Assembly (NCBI GenBank): GCA_020348445.1
Contig: CP070751.1
Location: 4,000,662-4,064,661, forward strand
Direction: 5' to 3'
From: Thermoplasmata archaeon
GTDB lineage: Archaea > Thermoplasmatota > Thermoplasmata > GCA-020350865
Length of the DNA stretch: 64,000 nucleotides
The notes below the pieces were generated by a model that did no database searches, was not told the origin of the DNA, and saw only the letters and a program-made list of their open reading frames with translations. Made by a program: the position numbers and the translations under genes. Each line of letters starts with the position of its first letter. Position 1 is the first letter of the stretch. Of this stretch, positions 1 to 9,273 are shown piece by piece.

Positions 1-134
1 AAAAACTGCAGACACTTGTAAAAGGAGTATTTGGAATAGAGAAGGTCCTTTTGGAGGAGAAGGATAGCATATTCTTTTATGGAATCACAGAAAACCAAAA
101 GTTGGGTGATCAAGGTCCGAACCCTGGGGGGTAA
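1..134 (+). CDS. C-terminal fragment of an unidentified protein
   Basis: The reading frame starting at base 3 is open from the window edge for 43 codons and stops with TAA at 132-134. The visible tail alternates hydrophobic and charged residues and ends in a polar Gly/Pro-rich stretch (LGDQGPNPGG). I do not recognise the family. Its stop lies 84 bases before the EF-1A start, with a TATA-like element in between, so EF-1A probably has its own promoter. Only the frame and the stop are solid. It could also be chance, although no stop interrupts 43 codons. Confidence 0.45.
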   Translation, partial: KLQTLVKGVFGIEKVLLEEKDSIFFYGITENQKLGDQGPNPGG

Positions 135-160
135 AATTGAATCATAAACCACAGTAAACT

Positions 161-170
161 AAAAATATAC
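161..170 (+). promoter_or_regulatory. TATA box for the EF-1A gene
   Basis: AAAAATATAC lies about 50 bases before the EF-1A ATG, which predicts a start of transcription near 190-195 and a leader holding the Shine-Dalgarno GGAGG at 207-211. The assignment rests on sequence resemblance and spacing only. Confidence 0.5.
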
Positions 171-218
171 CTAGTACATTAAGGGAAAGGACAAATTAAA
201 AGAATCGGAGGATAAAGT

Positions 219-1490
219 ATGGCAGAAAAACCTCATATGAATCTCGTGTTTATAGGACATGTAGATCACGGGAAATCAACGTTAGTTGGAAGAATGCTGT
301 TGGAAACAGGGCATATAGAGCAGCACATAATCGACAAGTTCCGAGAGGAAGCAGAGGCAAAGGGTAAAGGCTCTTTCGAATTCGCATGGGTGATGGACGC
401 TCTTAAGGAGGAGAGAGAGCGAGGATTGACAATAGATGTCGCACATAAGAGATTTGACAGCGACAAGTACTACTTCACGATTATTGATGCTCCCGGTCAT
501 AGAGACTTTGTTAAGAACATGATAACAGGTACAAGCCAGGCAGATGCCGCGGTACTGGTTGTGGCTGCTCCAGAGGGTGTGATGGCCCAGACAAAGGAGC
601 ACGTATTTTTGGCAAGAACACTTGGAGTGGGGCAGCTTATAGTCGCCATAAACAAGATGGACGCAACAAAGCCAGAATATAGCGAGGATAGATACAAAGA
701 AGTAAAGGAAGAGGTAACGAATCTCCTGAAAACCGTGGGCTACAAGATGGAGAACGTACAATTTCTACCTGTTTCTGCATTCAAGGGTGACAACTCTGTA
801 AAATCTTCAGAGAACATGGGCTGGTGGAAGGAGATCACAATGCTACAGGCCCTGGATAATCTTACTGTGCCTGAGAAACCCAGCGGAAAACCTCTGCGCT
901 TACCAGTACAGGATGTTTACACAATAACTGGTGTCGGTACAGTACCGGTGGGAAGGATCGAGACTGGCATTCTTAAACCGGATACCAAAATCGTGTTCAT
1001 GCCCTCGGATAAGGTCGGGGAGGTTAAGACCATCGAGATGCACCATGAACAGATAGCCCAGGCCGAACCCGGCGATAATGTGGGCTTCAACGTCAGAGGT
1101 GTGGCAAGAAACGATATAAGAAGAGGTGATGTCGCAGGTCCAGTGGATGATCCACCTACAGTTGTAAAATCTTTCACAGCTCAGATCATGGTGTTGAACC
1201 ATCCAAGCGTGATCACTGCTGGTTACACCCCAGTCTTTCACTGTCACACTGCCCAGGTGGCTTGTACAGTAGAGGCAATTGAGAAGAAACTGGACCCAAA
1301 AACCGGGGCTGTCAAAGAAGAAAATCCTGATTTCATAAAAACCGGTGACGCAGCAGTAATTAAAGTGAGACCCACAAGGCCCATGGTTATAGAGCGGGCA
1401 AAGGACTTCCCGCAGTTGGGCAGGTTCGCTATCCGAGACATGGGGCAGACCGTGGCTGCTGGAATGTGTGTAGATGTTGAGAAAAAATAA
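219..1490 (+). CDS. tuf: Translation elongation factor EF-1 alpha (aEF1A)
   Basis: This 423-residue GTPase delivers aminoacyl-tRNA to the ribosomal A site. All GTP-binding motifs are visible: the P-loop GHVDHGKS at residues 13-20, DAPGH in the switch II region and NKMD for guanine specificity. The beta-barrel domains II and III follow, with length normal for archaea. GGAGG at 207-211 sits 7 bases before the ATG. The rps10 gene follows after 39 bases, the standard archaeal tuf-rps10 order. The usual upstream partners rps12, rps7 and fusA are not here but lie about 46 kb away on the other strand in this same window. Confidence 0.97.
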   Translation: MAEKPHMNLVFIGHVDHGKSTLVGRMLLETGHIEQHIIDKFREEAEAKGKGSFEFAWVMDALKEERERGLTIDVAHKRFDSDKYYFTIIDAPGHRDFVKNMITGTSQADAAVLVVAAPEGVMAQTKEHVFLARTLGVGQLIVAINKMDATKPEYSEDRYKEVKEEVTNLLKTVGYKMENVQFLPVSAFKGDNSVKSSENMGWWKEITMLQALDNLTVPEKPSGKPLRLPVQDVYTITGVGTVPVGRIETGILKPDTKIVFMPSDKVGEVKTIEMHHEQIAQAEPGDNVGFNVRGVARNDIRRGDVAGPVDDPPTVVKSFTAQIMVLNHPSVITAGYTPVFHCHTAQVACTVEAIEKKLDPKTGAVKEENPDFIKTGDAAVIKVRPTRPMVIERAKDFPQLGRFAIRDMGQTVAAGMCVDVEKK

Positions 1491-1492
1491 CC

Positions 1493-1509
1493 TTTTTTCT
1501 CTTTTTTTT
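1493..1509 (+). terminator. Oligo-T tract between tuf and rps10
   Basis: Two T runs (1493-1498 and 1502-1509) directly follow the tuf stop codon. Archaeal RNA polymerase terminates at T-rich tracts without needing a hairpin, so this may attenuate read-through into rps10. That role is inferred. Confidence 0.4.
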
Positions 1510-1529
1510 ATGAATGAGGAACGAGAGAA

Positions 1530-1841
1530 ATGCCACAAAAAGCAAGGATTTCATTGACAGGTACAAATCCAAAGAAAGTAGACAGCGTTTGCGAGCAGAT
1601 AAAGGTCATTTCTCAAAGAGTGGGGGTTGAGATGCGTGGCCCTATTCCACTTCCTACCAAAAAACTCGTTGTCCCAATAAGAAAGAGCCCAGATGGAGAG
1701 GGCACGGAAACATGGGAGCGTTGGGCCATGCACGTTCACAAGAGGTTAATCGACCTTGATGCAGATGAAAGGGCACTTCGACAGCTCATGCGTATCGAGG
1801 TTCCGGACGGAGTAAACATTGAAATCGTTTTACGAGGATAA
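1530..1841 (+). CDS. rps10: 30S ribosomal protein uS10
   Basis: This 103-residue protein is the archaeal/eukaryotic S10 (S20e) type. It carries the typical GPIPLPTK segment around residues 38-45 and ends in an [15 protein letters not shown] tail. It binds the 3' major domain of 16S rRNA in the small-subunit head. The length matches the family. A GAGGAA-type Shine-Dalgarno sequence precedes the ATG. The gene ends 17 bases before the stop of the convergent radical SAM gene, so the two transcripts terminate face to face. It is probably co-transcribed with tuf, although an oligo-T tract lies between them. Confidence 0.95.
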   Translation: MPQKARISLTGTNPKKVDSVCEQIKVISQRVGVEMRGPIPLPTKKLVVPIRKSPDGEGTETWERWAMHVHKRLIDLDADERALRQLMRIEVPDGVNIEIVLRG

Positions 1842-1858
1842 AAGATATTTTACCTCAC

Positions 1859-3556
1859 CTACTCCTTGCTTCCCCCACCACTCCCTGTCCTCAGGTTTAT
1901 ATCAGATACCTCATGTTCTATGGTTCCTTTATCTATTTTACACATTCTTGGATCGCAGCCTTTGAAGATTCTCTTTCCAATAAAAGTATCTGCCAGTCCG
2001 GATGCCTTTGTCATTGGGTAGAATGCCTTTGGTCCGTGCTTCCAACTATAATACATTATATATGATAAAAGCGTCCCAGTCATGATCCTCCATCTGGCAT
2101 GAGGCAACCAGAAGTCGAAGTTGTATTTGAAACAGGAACCGATAAAATCCCATTGAAGGTCAGTTAGATGGTCCAGGCTTACCCTTCTCGCATCTGAGAG
2201 AAGGCAGTCCTTGAGCGGGACAAATAAGATTGGTGTAATGAACATCTTGTAGCTGGAAAGATCGTCCACGAGTTCCAACGTCGCAATCGTGTCCTCTTCT
2301 GTTTCATCGGGAAGGCCAGTCATGATCGTGGCCAGTGGATACCAGTCGTAATCGTTCATTATTCCCACTGCCTGGGTGACAATACTTGGCCAATCATCGA
2401 TTTTGTAGGGCAGGGCCTTGCCCTTCATGTACCTCTTCATAAGGCGTACGCTGCCAGTTTCAATACCGATCTCCACACTGATGAACTTGTTCCTGTACAT
2501 ACTCTTGAACTCAGGTGTCCATCGTGTCTTTTCCAATAGGATCTGGGACAGCTCCTGCACCATCTGAGGATCGTATACGACAGGTGCCAGTGATGAATGA
2601 GCAGGTTGTATGTATTCCACGCCTGGATAGTTGGCGATGGTGGAGACCATTTTTACGACTTCCTCCCTGTTTGGAATGAATTTACCCTGGGATTTGTACA
2701 GGAAAATATCTTCAGTTGCGAGAAATATCATCTTAGAGCCTGAATCTACATTGACCTTGACCTCTTTCATAATGTGCTCCAAAGGAAACGAGTACTTGTG
2801 GCGCATGGTTGGCGAGCAGAACTGGCACCCCCTCCCACAGCCCCTTGAGATCTCAACTACACCGTATGTTGCGGCGTTTCTTATCAGGGGGATGGAATCA
2901 GGTGCAGGGCGTTTTGGTTTCAATATCTTTGGCAGTTTTTCTCCACTTAGAGCCGAATTAAAAATATCCACCACAGAGTTCTCAGCCTCACCCAAAACCA
3001 AGGTATCGATGCCGTATTCTTCCAATTTATTTGCCTCATCGATTTGCCAGGCTCCTCCACCTCCTACGATGATCTTTGGATTGTACTTTTGAATTGAAGG
3101 GTGATTGACCAATTGTCTGAATTCTACACTGTTTATCGATTCACCGCCGAAGGCTAGAATCGAGGAATAGGTTGTCGTGGCATAGGCAAGGCCCATGGGA
3201 TCCATTGTTGAAATTCCAACTGCTTTGGTCTCGGGCCCAACAAATCTATCCAGATTATCGGGATGGGTTACAACCACATCATTTTCAGAATATTCATTCA
3301 AAAGCAGGGATTCAACCTTTCTTAGGCCATAAGGCACAAAAACGGCACTCTTGTCTCCATTGTCCCTTGGGGTCAAGAATTTCCTTTTTACAACTCTCTT
3401 TAGAAGGAAATTGCTGGGAAATGAGGAAAGGAAGGCAACAAAAGGATCGAGATTGTAATCGGAAATCTCGTTTGGAGGAGAGGTGAGCACTATGGGTACA
3501 CCTCTAAAAGAGCTGTTCTTAAGGTGGCCTTTTGATGTGCTTCCATTCTTAACCAT
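1859..3556 (-). CDS. B12-binding-type radical SAM protein
   Basis: The protein has an N-terminal cobalamin-binding-like Rossmann region containing a PKIIVGGGGAW segment and LVLGEAE. A radical SAM core follows, with the CxxxCxxC cluster ligands seen in CGRGCQFC about 240 residues in. Radical SAM enzymes of this layout often methylate or rearrange unactivated carbons; the substrate here is unknown. The frame stays open to a TTG at 3595. I prefer the ATG at 3556 (alternative ATG at 3562), because AGGTGG then lies six bases upstream. The gene is monocistronic, convergent with rps10 and divergent from pyrF. The domain call is firm; the reaction is not known. Confidence 0.85.
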   Translation of the reverse strand: MVKNGSTSKGHLKNSSFRGVPIVLTSPPNEISDYNLDPFVAFLSSFPSNFLLKRVVKRKFLTPRDNGDKSAVFVPYGLRKVESLLLNEYSENDVVVTHPDNLDRFVGPETKAVGISTMDPMGLAYATTTYSSILAFGGESINSVEFRQLVNHPSIQKYNPKIIVGGGGAWQIDEANKLEEYGIDTLVLGEAENSVVDIFNSALSGEKLPKILKPKRPAPDSIPLIRNAATYGVVEISRGCGRGCQFCSPTMRHKYSFPLEHIMKEVKVNVDSGSKMIFLATEDIFLYKSQGKFIPNREEVVKMVSTIANYPGVEYIQPAHSSLAPVVYDPQMVQELSQILLEKTRWTPEFKSMYRNKFISVEIGIETGSVRLMKRYMKGKALPYKIDDWPSIVTQAVGIMNDYDWYPLATIMTGLPDETEEDTIATLELVDDLSSYKMFITPILFVPLKDCLLSDARRVSLDHLTDLQWDFIGSCFKYNFDFWLPHARWRIMTGTLLSYIMYYSWKHGPKAFYPMTKASGLADTFIGKRIFKGCDPRMCKIDKGTIEHEVSDINLRTGSGGGSKE

Positions 3557-3792
3557 ATTCATCCACCTATTGTTCCTTAAATTCCTCTGTTTCAATTCTC
3601 CCTTATTACTTTCTTGGATATTATTCTAGTACCTTATTTGCTTTCTGGTACCCTCCCTTTTTTTTATCCCCGTTTTTCAAGTTACAACAATAAACAACAA
3701 TAACAATATACATTCATATGTATTATGCATTTGGTACCAAAAAATAATAGATGTTAAATACAATACACTATAAAATCCGAGGTGCTTCACAG

Positions 3793-4437
3793 ATGAAAAA
3801 AAACAGCAGGGTGATTCTGGCTTTGGATGTGCAAGAGGAAGAGAAGGCCCTTTCAGTCTCAGAATCCACAGGTGATACCGTGGATGCAATAAAAATCGGT
3901 TATCCCCTTGTCCTTGCCTGTGGATTGGAAATCGTATCTAAAATATCCAAACTCTCTGAGGTGATATGCGATTTCAAGGTGGCCGATATCCCCAACGTCA
4001 ATAAGTTGATTGTGGAAAATGCCATTAGAAAAGGAGCCTCTGGTGTGATATGTCATGGTTTTGTGGGAAGAGATTCTATCGAGGCCTGTGTGAAGGCAGC
4101 AGGTGGAAAAGATGTCTTCGTGGTTGTTGAAATGAGCCATCCCGGCGGTGTTGAGTTCTATCAACCCACAACTGAAAAGTTTGCAAAGCTCGCTGTTGAA
4201 GCGGGTGCATCAGGAGTCATTGCGCCTGCAACAAGGCCGGAAAGAATCACATACATACGGGGATTGGTTGGGGATTTGAAGATCCTCACTCCAGGTGTTG
4301 GGGCCCAAGGGGGCAATGCACAGCAGGCTATTTCGGCGGGTGCAGATTATGTTATCGTGGGAAGAAGCATATATCAAGCAGATGATCCAAGGATTGTAGC
4401 AGAAGATATAGCAAATGAGATAAAGACAATTACTTAG
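3793..4437 (+). CDS. pyrF: Orotidine 5'-phosphate decarboxylase
   Basis: This 214-residue TIM-barrel enzyme converts OMP to UMP, the last step of de novo pyrimidine nucleotide synthesis. The substrate-binding ILALDVQ strand and the catalytic D-x-K-x-x-D-I motif (DFKVADI) are present, as are the phosphate-binding TPGVGAQGG and IVGRSIYQADDP near the C terminus. The frame is open further upstream, but the ATG at 3793 has GAGGTG a few bases before it and gives the usual N terminus. A TATA-like CTATAAAAT lies just upstream. Two more genes of the pathway, pyrK and pyrD, lie about 22 kb away. The gene stands alone before a structured intergenic region. Confidence 0.95.
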   Translation: MKKNSRVILALDVQEEEKALSVSESTGDTVDAIKIGYPLVLACGLEIVSKISKLSEVICDFKVADIPNVNKLIVENAIRKGASGVICHGFVGRDSIEACVKAAGGKDVFVVVEMSHPGGVEFYQPTTEKFAKLAVEAGASGVIAPATRPERITYIRGLVGDLKILTPGVGAQGGNAQQAISAGADYVIVGRSIYQADDPRIVAEDIANEIKTIT

Positions 4438-4545
4438 AACCCTGGAAAGTGTATCATAAAAGCGTAGACATCATAGCATGGATGATATGATAAAACATAT
4501 TGGTAAAAGCCTTGGTAAAAGATATACAATCTTTATCACGCATTC

Positions 4546-4552
4546 TTTATAA
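4546..4552 (+). promoter_or_regulatory. TATA box for the candidate structured RNA
   Basis: TTTATAA lies about 25 bases before position 4575, where the predicted RNA stem GAGAT begins. The spacing fits an archaeal promoter driving the RNA described next. No reading frame starts nearby. Confidence 0.45.
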
Positions 4553-4561
4553 CCCCTTACA

Positions 4562-4685
4562 TGCATACCCTCTTCGAGATGAGGAGAATCGTCTAAAAAA
4601 CACTATAGATGGGGAGAGAAATCTATCTGGAACTTTATTCAATTAAAGTCCCTTTTAGACGGTTGCTCAACTTATCTCACATGCA
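4562..4685 (+). ncRNA. Candidate structured RNA with a three-way junction
   Basis: A 459-base gap between pyrF and mcm holds nested complementary segments. The main stem is 12 bp (4587-4598 with 4653-4664, one G-U pair). It encloses hairpin A, ATAGAT/ATCTAT (4605-4610 with 4621-4626), and hairpin B, ACTTTA/TAAAGT (4632-4637 with 4644-4649), which can be lengthened by GG/CC across an A-C mismatch. Outside the main stem, GAG/CTC, GAGAT/ATCTC (4576-4580 with 4674-4678) and TGCAT/ATGCA (4562-4566 with 4681-4685) also pair. A TATA box sits at the right distance. ACA follows the GAGAT/ATCTC stem at 4679-4681, as in H/ACA guide RNAs, but the three-way junction is unusual for that class. The function is unknown, and it could instead be an mcm leader element. 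Confidence 0.45.
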
Positions 4686-4896
4686 GATCATACGAACATA
4701 ACCTTTCATAGGGATGCAACTTTGGGAGGAGATTAATCGAAAGGGGGGGAGAATACTTTCACTCTACTCCTCGTCCAAGGTATATATTGAACTAGTGCAC
4801 ATAACGTTCAAAAGATAGGATGACCTATGAAAATTTCCTGAAAAAAAGGAATATAAGAAACTGGTTAAAAAGGGGGGGAGAGATATCGCTTCAGAT

Positions 4897-7800
4897 TTGA
4901 AAGATGAAGATTTAGAAGGCAAGTGGGAGGAATTCTTCACTGATTCCAGATTGCGGCATCAAATAACCGAGGTCGCGGATTTATATCCAGAGAAAAAAAG
5001 TCTGGAGGTTAACTATTCAGAGATAGAGGCATTTGATTTTGAATTGGCTGAGTACTTTCTCAACAGATCCTTTAAGGCGTCATTCATTGCGAAAGGGGTT
5101 ATCGAAAAGCTCACACCTCCAGAAAAAAAGGTGGCTATTCATCTCAGGGTCAAGAACATCCCCTCTGACTCAAAGATCGAGATAAGGGATTTGAGAAGTA
5201 AACATCTTGGCAAGTTCATTGCCGTGGAGGGATTGGTGAGGAAGGCCACAGAGGTCAGACCCAAGATGGTTGATGCTGTGTTTCAATGCATGCGTTGCGG
5301 GGCAATAATAAAAGAACCACAAGATGGACTTACATTTAAGGATCCCTTGGAATGTTACAAAGAGCAAGGAGGTTGCGTTCGAACCGCTGCTTCAACGAAG
5401 TTCAAGCTCTTAAACGAGCAATCCCAATATGTTGATACACAGAAGATCGAGCTCCAAGAATCCCCAGAGGGACTGAGGGGCGGGGCGCAACCCCAAAGGC
5501 TTGTTGCCTACGCCGAGGATGATTTAACTGGAAAAATCTCCCCTGGAGACAGGATTATCATCAACGGATCTTTGCGGAGCACTCAGAAGAGGACCTATCC
5601 TGTGAAATCCACTCTCTTTGAGATATTTTTGGAGATAAACAGTATAGAACTTGAAGAACACGAATTTGAAGAGGTGCCCATTTCGCCTGAGGACGAAGAG
5701 AAGATCATTGAACTGAGCAAGGATCCTGATATTTACAGGAAGATCACTGCATCCATATCGCCAACTATTTATGGTATGACCATAGAGAAGGAAGCATTGG
5801 CACTGCAGCTTTTTGGAGGGGTGCCCAAGATCATGCCTGATGGAACCCATATCAGAGGTGATATTCATATCTTCCTTGTTGGAGATCCAGGTACCGCTAA
5901 ATCGCAGCTTTTGCGTTATATCTCTGAGCTTGCACCTAGGGGGATTTATGCATCTGGGAAGTCAAGTTCTGCAGCGGGCCTTTGTGTGGCCCCCGATACA
6001 TTGATATCGTTATCCAACGGAGAGTTGGTGGAGATCGGGACATTTGTCGAAGATAAAATGCTATCACCTGAACGAATTAAAGATGGTGTCTGGCGACATG
6101 CTACGAACGGATTCAAGATGAACACAATTAATGGAAATTTTAAATTGGATCAGCAGAGCCTTGAAGCTGTCTGGCGTTTGAAAAGTCCAAGATATCTTTA
6201 CGAGGTTAAGACAAGAACGAATAGGAGGATCGTAATCTCGCCCAATACACCACTTCCTGTAAGGGGCAATGGCTCCGACATCAAATGGGTGAAGGCAATG
6301 GCGCTTAGAACTGATATGTACCTTGCTACTCCAAGAACCTTACCTGAACCCGTGAATCAAATTCCATTTACTATTGAGTTAATTGATGAGGACTGCATTG
6401 TTGTTGGAGCGAGCCAGATTGTAAAGGAAATCATAGAAAACCTAAAGGTAAAGTATGGGACTATTAGGAATATCGCCTCCCACTTTGGGATAAATGAAAA
6501 TAAGTTATATCATCACTGGGTGAGGGAGGATAGAAGAGGGAATCCTACCTTGGAAGAACTGTTAAAAATGGGAAAGGAAATCGGAGTGGAAAAAAGGGAT
6601 ATTGCCCCACATGTTAGATCTCTTTCACAACAGCACGGGCATATAATAACAGTTCCCATAAAACTCACACCTGATTTGCTTTATTTTGCGGGTTTGATAG
6701 CAGGGGACGGGACAATCAGCAGAACTTCCTATGGTGGATTTGCCATCAGATTCAGCAATTCCGATACTCATTTGATGAATAAGTACGTGAACCTGTGTAA
6801 GGAACTGTTTGGAATTGCACCTAGTATCACTAAAAAGGACAAACTGCGCCCACAGGATGCACGCTTTCACTCGAAAATCGTGGCTCAGATACTCAATAAA
6901 CTTGGCATTCCCCAGTCCCCAAAATCCAATCGAATCGATGTCAGTTCTGTAATCCAAAGGTTGCCAAACCAACTTCTTGCATCGTATTTGAGAGGGCTTT
7001 TTGATTGTGATGGTTCATGCAACTATCGAAAAGATGGTGGAGGATCCACAGTTGAGCTGTATACAAGTAGTGAGATATTGGCAAAAAAGGTCCAGATACT
7101 TCTTCTAAGATTTGGTATCATATCAAAAATCAGAAAAAGAGAGAGAAGGGGCAAGGTAACAAAGATGAGGCGAAACCAAAAAGATCATATGATAAAATCC
7201 CAAAATGATATCTATATTCTCACTATTTTCGGAAGTTCGAATCTTAAAACGTTTGAGGAACACATCGGTTTTATCCATCCCAAGAAAAAGAATTCCCTTC
7301 ACCTGGCCCAATTGCAAGCAAGAGATTACCACACCAACTGGGATGTGATTCCTAATGTGGGAGAGATTGTCAAAGAAATGCGTGGAACTTTTGGGTTATC
7401 CCAAACAGATATAGGGATCAAAACTGCCTTTGAGAATGGCAAATTCAATCCCTCCAGGGCCTATATGGAAAAAATTGTGGATAATTTAAAAACCATTATT
7501 GATGATAAAAAATATGAAGGGAGAAAGGTGGTTCTACCTGCACAGTTACATCTTGAGTTGTCCTCGGAACTTAAATCATTATATAGCAATAAAGAGCTCT
7601 CGCATTTATTGGGTATCTCAGAGTATCGATTATACGAATTCCTATATAGAAAAGGTAGAAGCAATAAAATCCCCTTCATCATTTTGGGCAGGATTTGCAT
7701 CATTTTGGCTCAAACAGTAAATAAAGATCTTGCTGAAAGGATCAGAAGGGTTATTGGATTTAAGGAACTTCAAGAAGAAATCGAAAGAGCCAAAGAGAAA

Positions 7801-8970
7801 CTAAAGAGGTTGCAAGATATTGTATCATCTGACATATTCTGGGACGAGATTACCGATATTAAAATAATCCAGGCACCTCCCTACATATATGATTTAACTG
7901 TCCAGAATTCGCATAATTTCGTAGCAAACGGCCTGCTTGCCCATAATACAGCAGCTGCGGTCAAGGATGAATTTGGTGAAGGTAGATGGACCTTGGAAGC
8001 AGGTGCCCTCGTGCTGGCAGATAAAGGCGTTGCTTGTGTGGATGAGCTTGACAAAATGTCGCCTACGGACAGAAGCAGCATGCACGAAGCTATGGAGCAG
8101 CAGAGGATCAGCATAGCCAAGGCAGGGATAACTGCAACACTTCAATCCCGATGTGCTGTACTTGGAGCTGCAAATCCAAAATACGGCAGATTCGACACAA
8201 CCCAATACCTGGCACAGCAGATAAATATCCCTGTTGCCCTGCTTTCAAGATTTGATTTGATATTCACGATCACAGATACACCCGATTCTGAGAAGGATTT
8301 GCTCATCGCCGAACATATTCTCAGAAGCCATACGATAGGTGGTATGCAAAGACATAGGAAGGAGATGGGGGAGAAGGTAGATGAGCAAGAAGAGGAAATT
8401 CCCTCTTATGCAGGGCCCTACCTCGACCGAGATTTTTTTAGAAAGTTCGTGGCATATGCCAAGAGGATATATCCGGTCATGACCAAGGAAGCAAGCACTG
8501 CCTTAAGAGATTATTATACGAGCATAAGAAAACAGGGAGAGCCAGAAGGATCATCTGTGCCAATCACTGCAAGGCAGTTGGAGGCGTTTGTTCGGCTTTC
8601 TGAGGCAAGTGCACGGGTACGACTAAGCGATAAGGTGACAGAGGACGATGCCCAAAGGGCCATCAGGATCGTTGAGTACTACCTTAAAAAGGTGGCAGGC
8701 GAGGAAGGTAGATTCGATATCGATATAATCGAATCAGGAACAAGTCAATCTCAGCGTGAGAGAATCAGAACCATAAGGACCATAATCAAGAACCTCGCTG
8801 AGAGTGGATCCCCTGTGGAGCACGAGGACATCATAGCCGAGGCCGAAGCAGAGGGTATTGAAAGGAGCAAGGCAGAAAGTATAATAAAGCGATTACACTT
8901 TGAGGATGGATATATATATGAAGCAAGGATAGGCTCCAAAAAATACCGGTTGGCCAAGGTTGGGACATGA
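4897..8970 (+). CDS. mcm: Replicative helicase MCM, interrupted by an intein
   Basis: This is the archaeal replicative DNA helicase; the 1357-residue precursor should give a 702-residue mature protein. The N-terminal domain has a zinc-binding site (CMRCG, then two further Cys) around residues 129-157. The AAA+ core shows Walker A GDPGTAKS, Walker B VACVDELDKM, sensor AANPKYGRF and arginine finger LSRFDLIF. A winged helix closes the protein. An intein interrupts the core just after Walker A (next entry). The start is uncertain: no in-frame ATG precedes the conserved region and TTG at 4897 is the best choice. GGGGGGGAG lies 16 bases upstream of it and a TATATA element near 4781. The stop overlaps the next gene by ATGA. 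Confidence 0.95.
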   Translation: MKDEDLEGKWEEFFTDSRLRHQITEVADLYPEKKSLEVNYSEIEAFDFELAEYFLNRSFKASFIAKGVIEKLTPPEKKVAIHLRVKNIPSDSKIEIRDLRSKHLGKFIAVEGLVRKATEVRPKMVDAVFQCMRCGAIIKEPQDGLTFKDPLECYKEQGGCVRTAASTKFKLLNEQSQYVDTQKIELQESPEGLRGGAQPQRLVAYAEDDLTGKISPGDRIIINGSLRSTQKRTYPVKSTLFEIFLEINSIELEEHEFEEVPISPEDEEKIIELSKDPDIYRKITASISPTIYGMTIEKEALALQLFGGVPKIMPDGTHIRGDIHIFLVGDPGTAKSQLLRYISELAPRGIYASGKSSSAAGLCVAPDTLISLSNGELVEIGTFVEDKMLSPERIKDGVWRHATNGFKMNTINGNFKLDQQSLEAVWRLKSPRYLYEVKTRTNRRIVISPNTPLPVRGNGSDIKWVKAMALRTDMYLATPRTLPEPVNQIPFTIELIDEDCIVVGASQIVKEIIENLKVKYGTIRNIASHFGINENKLYHHWVREDRRGNPTLEELLKMGKEIGVEKRDIAPHVRSLSQQHGHIITVPIKLTPDLLYFAGLIAGDGTISRTSYGGFAIRFSNSDTHLMNKYVNLCKELFGIAPSITKKDKLRPQDARFHSKIVAQILNKLGIPQSPKSNRIDVSSVIQRLPNQLLASYLRGLFDCDGSCNYRKDGGGSTVELYTSSEILAKKVQILLLRFGIISKIRKRERRGKVTKMRRNQKDHMIKSQNDIYILTIFGSSNLKTFEEHIGFIHPKKKNSLHLAQLQARDYHTNWDVIPNVGEIVKEMRGTFGLSQTDIGIKTAFENGKFNPSRAYMEKIVDNLKTIIDDKKYEGRKVVLPAQLHLELSSELKSLYSNKELSHLLGISEYRLYEFLYRKGRSNKIPFIILGRICIILAQTVNKDLAERIRRVIGFKELQEEIERAKEKLKRLQDIVSSDIFWDEITDIKIIQAPPYIYDLTVQNSHNFVANGLLAHNTAAAVKDEFGEGRWTLEAGALVLADKGVACVDELDKMSPTDRSSMHEAMEQQRISIAKAGITATLQSRCAVLGAANPKYGRFDTTQYLAQQINIPVALLSRFDLIFTITDTPDSEKDLLIAEHILRSHTIGGMQRHRKEMGEKVDEQEEEIPSYAGPYLDRDFFRKFVAYAKRIYPVMTKEASTALRDYYTSIRKQGEPEGSSVPITARQLEAFVRLSEASARVRLSDKVTEDDAQRAIRIVEYYLKKVAGEEGRFDIDIIESGTSQSQRERIRTIRTIIKNLAESGSPVEHEDIIAEAEAEGIERSKAESIIKRLHFEDGYIYEARIGSKKYRLAKVGT
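5983..7947 (+). mobile_element. LAGLIDADG intein inside mcm
   Basis: The intein spans residues 363-1017 (655 residues) and interrupts the core at AAGL/T. It starts with Cys (CVAPDTLISL) and ends LLAHN before Thr, so penultimate His, terminal Asn and a Thr nucleophile are all present. Two LAGLIDADG endonuclease motifs are visible, AGLIAGDG (residues ~598-605) and RGLFDCDG (~699-706). Later residues include a helix-turn-helix-like stretch (GLSQTDIG). The block B motif reads SPNT, with Thr451 where nearly all inteins have His. Splicing should restore a continuous MCM core. The insertion point, close to the ATP site, is a common one for inteins. The endonuclease looks intact, so homing may still be possible (inference). 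Confidence 0.93.
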
Positions 8971-9263
8971 TTTGGATAAAGGTATATACAACGCAGGGTG
9001 AGACACTTCTTGCTGCGTGTGATGATGAAGTTCTTGGCAAGACCTTTGAGGAAGGAGAGCTTCAGCTCGAGGTATCAAAATCGTTTTATGGCGGGGAGAA
9101 GGTGTCATGCGAGCTATTTGAAGAGCAACTTACAGTGGCCACTATAGTGAATCTCGTGGGAAAAAAGGTGATTGAAATAGCAGTTGGATTGGGAATGGTT
9201 AACGAAAATTGCATAATAGAAATAGATGGTGTGCCCCATGCCCAGATAGCAAAAATGATCTGA
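8967..9263 (+). CDS. DUF424 family protein
   Basis: This 98-residue protein matches the archaeal DUF424 pattern: an N-terminal beta hairpin, the LEVSKSFYGGE segment around residues 36-46 and a C-terminal IEIDGVPHAQIAKM. The biochemical role of the family is not established. Its ATG overlaps the mcm stop (ATGA), so translation is probably coupled, and nmd3 follows after 10 bases. Grouping with NMD3 suggests a role linked to ribosome or RNA handling, but that is guilt by association. Length is typical of the family. Confidence 0.8.
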   Translation: MIWIKVYTTQGETLLAACDDEVLGKTFEEGELQLEVSKSFYGGEKVSCELFEEQLTVATIVNLVGKKVIEIAVGLGMVNENCIIEIDGVPHAQIAKMI

Positions 9264-9273
9264 GGGAAACAGG

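Noticed and set aside
282..761. A 159-codon minus-strand frame inside the EF-1A gene
   Set aside because: It is antisense to a highly conserved gene and Cys/Tyr-rich, and shows no motif. This is a typical shadow of biased codons.
4691..4790. A possible second hairpin (GAGGAG/CTCCTC) between the candidate RNA and mcm
   Set aside because: The arms are short purine and pyrimidine runs, the loop is long and no extension of the pairing was found.
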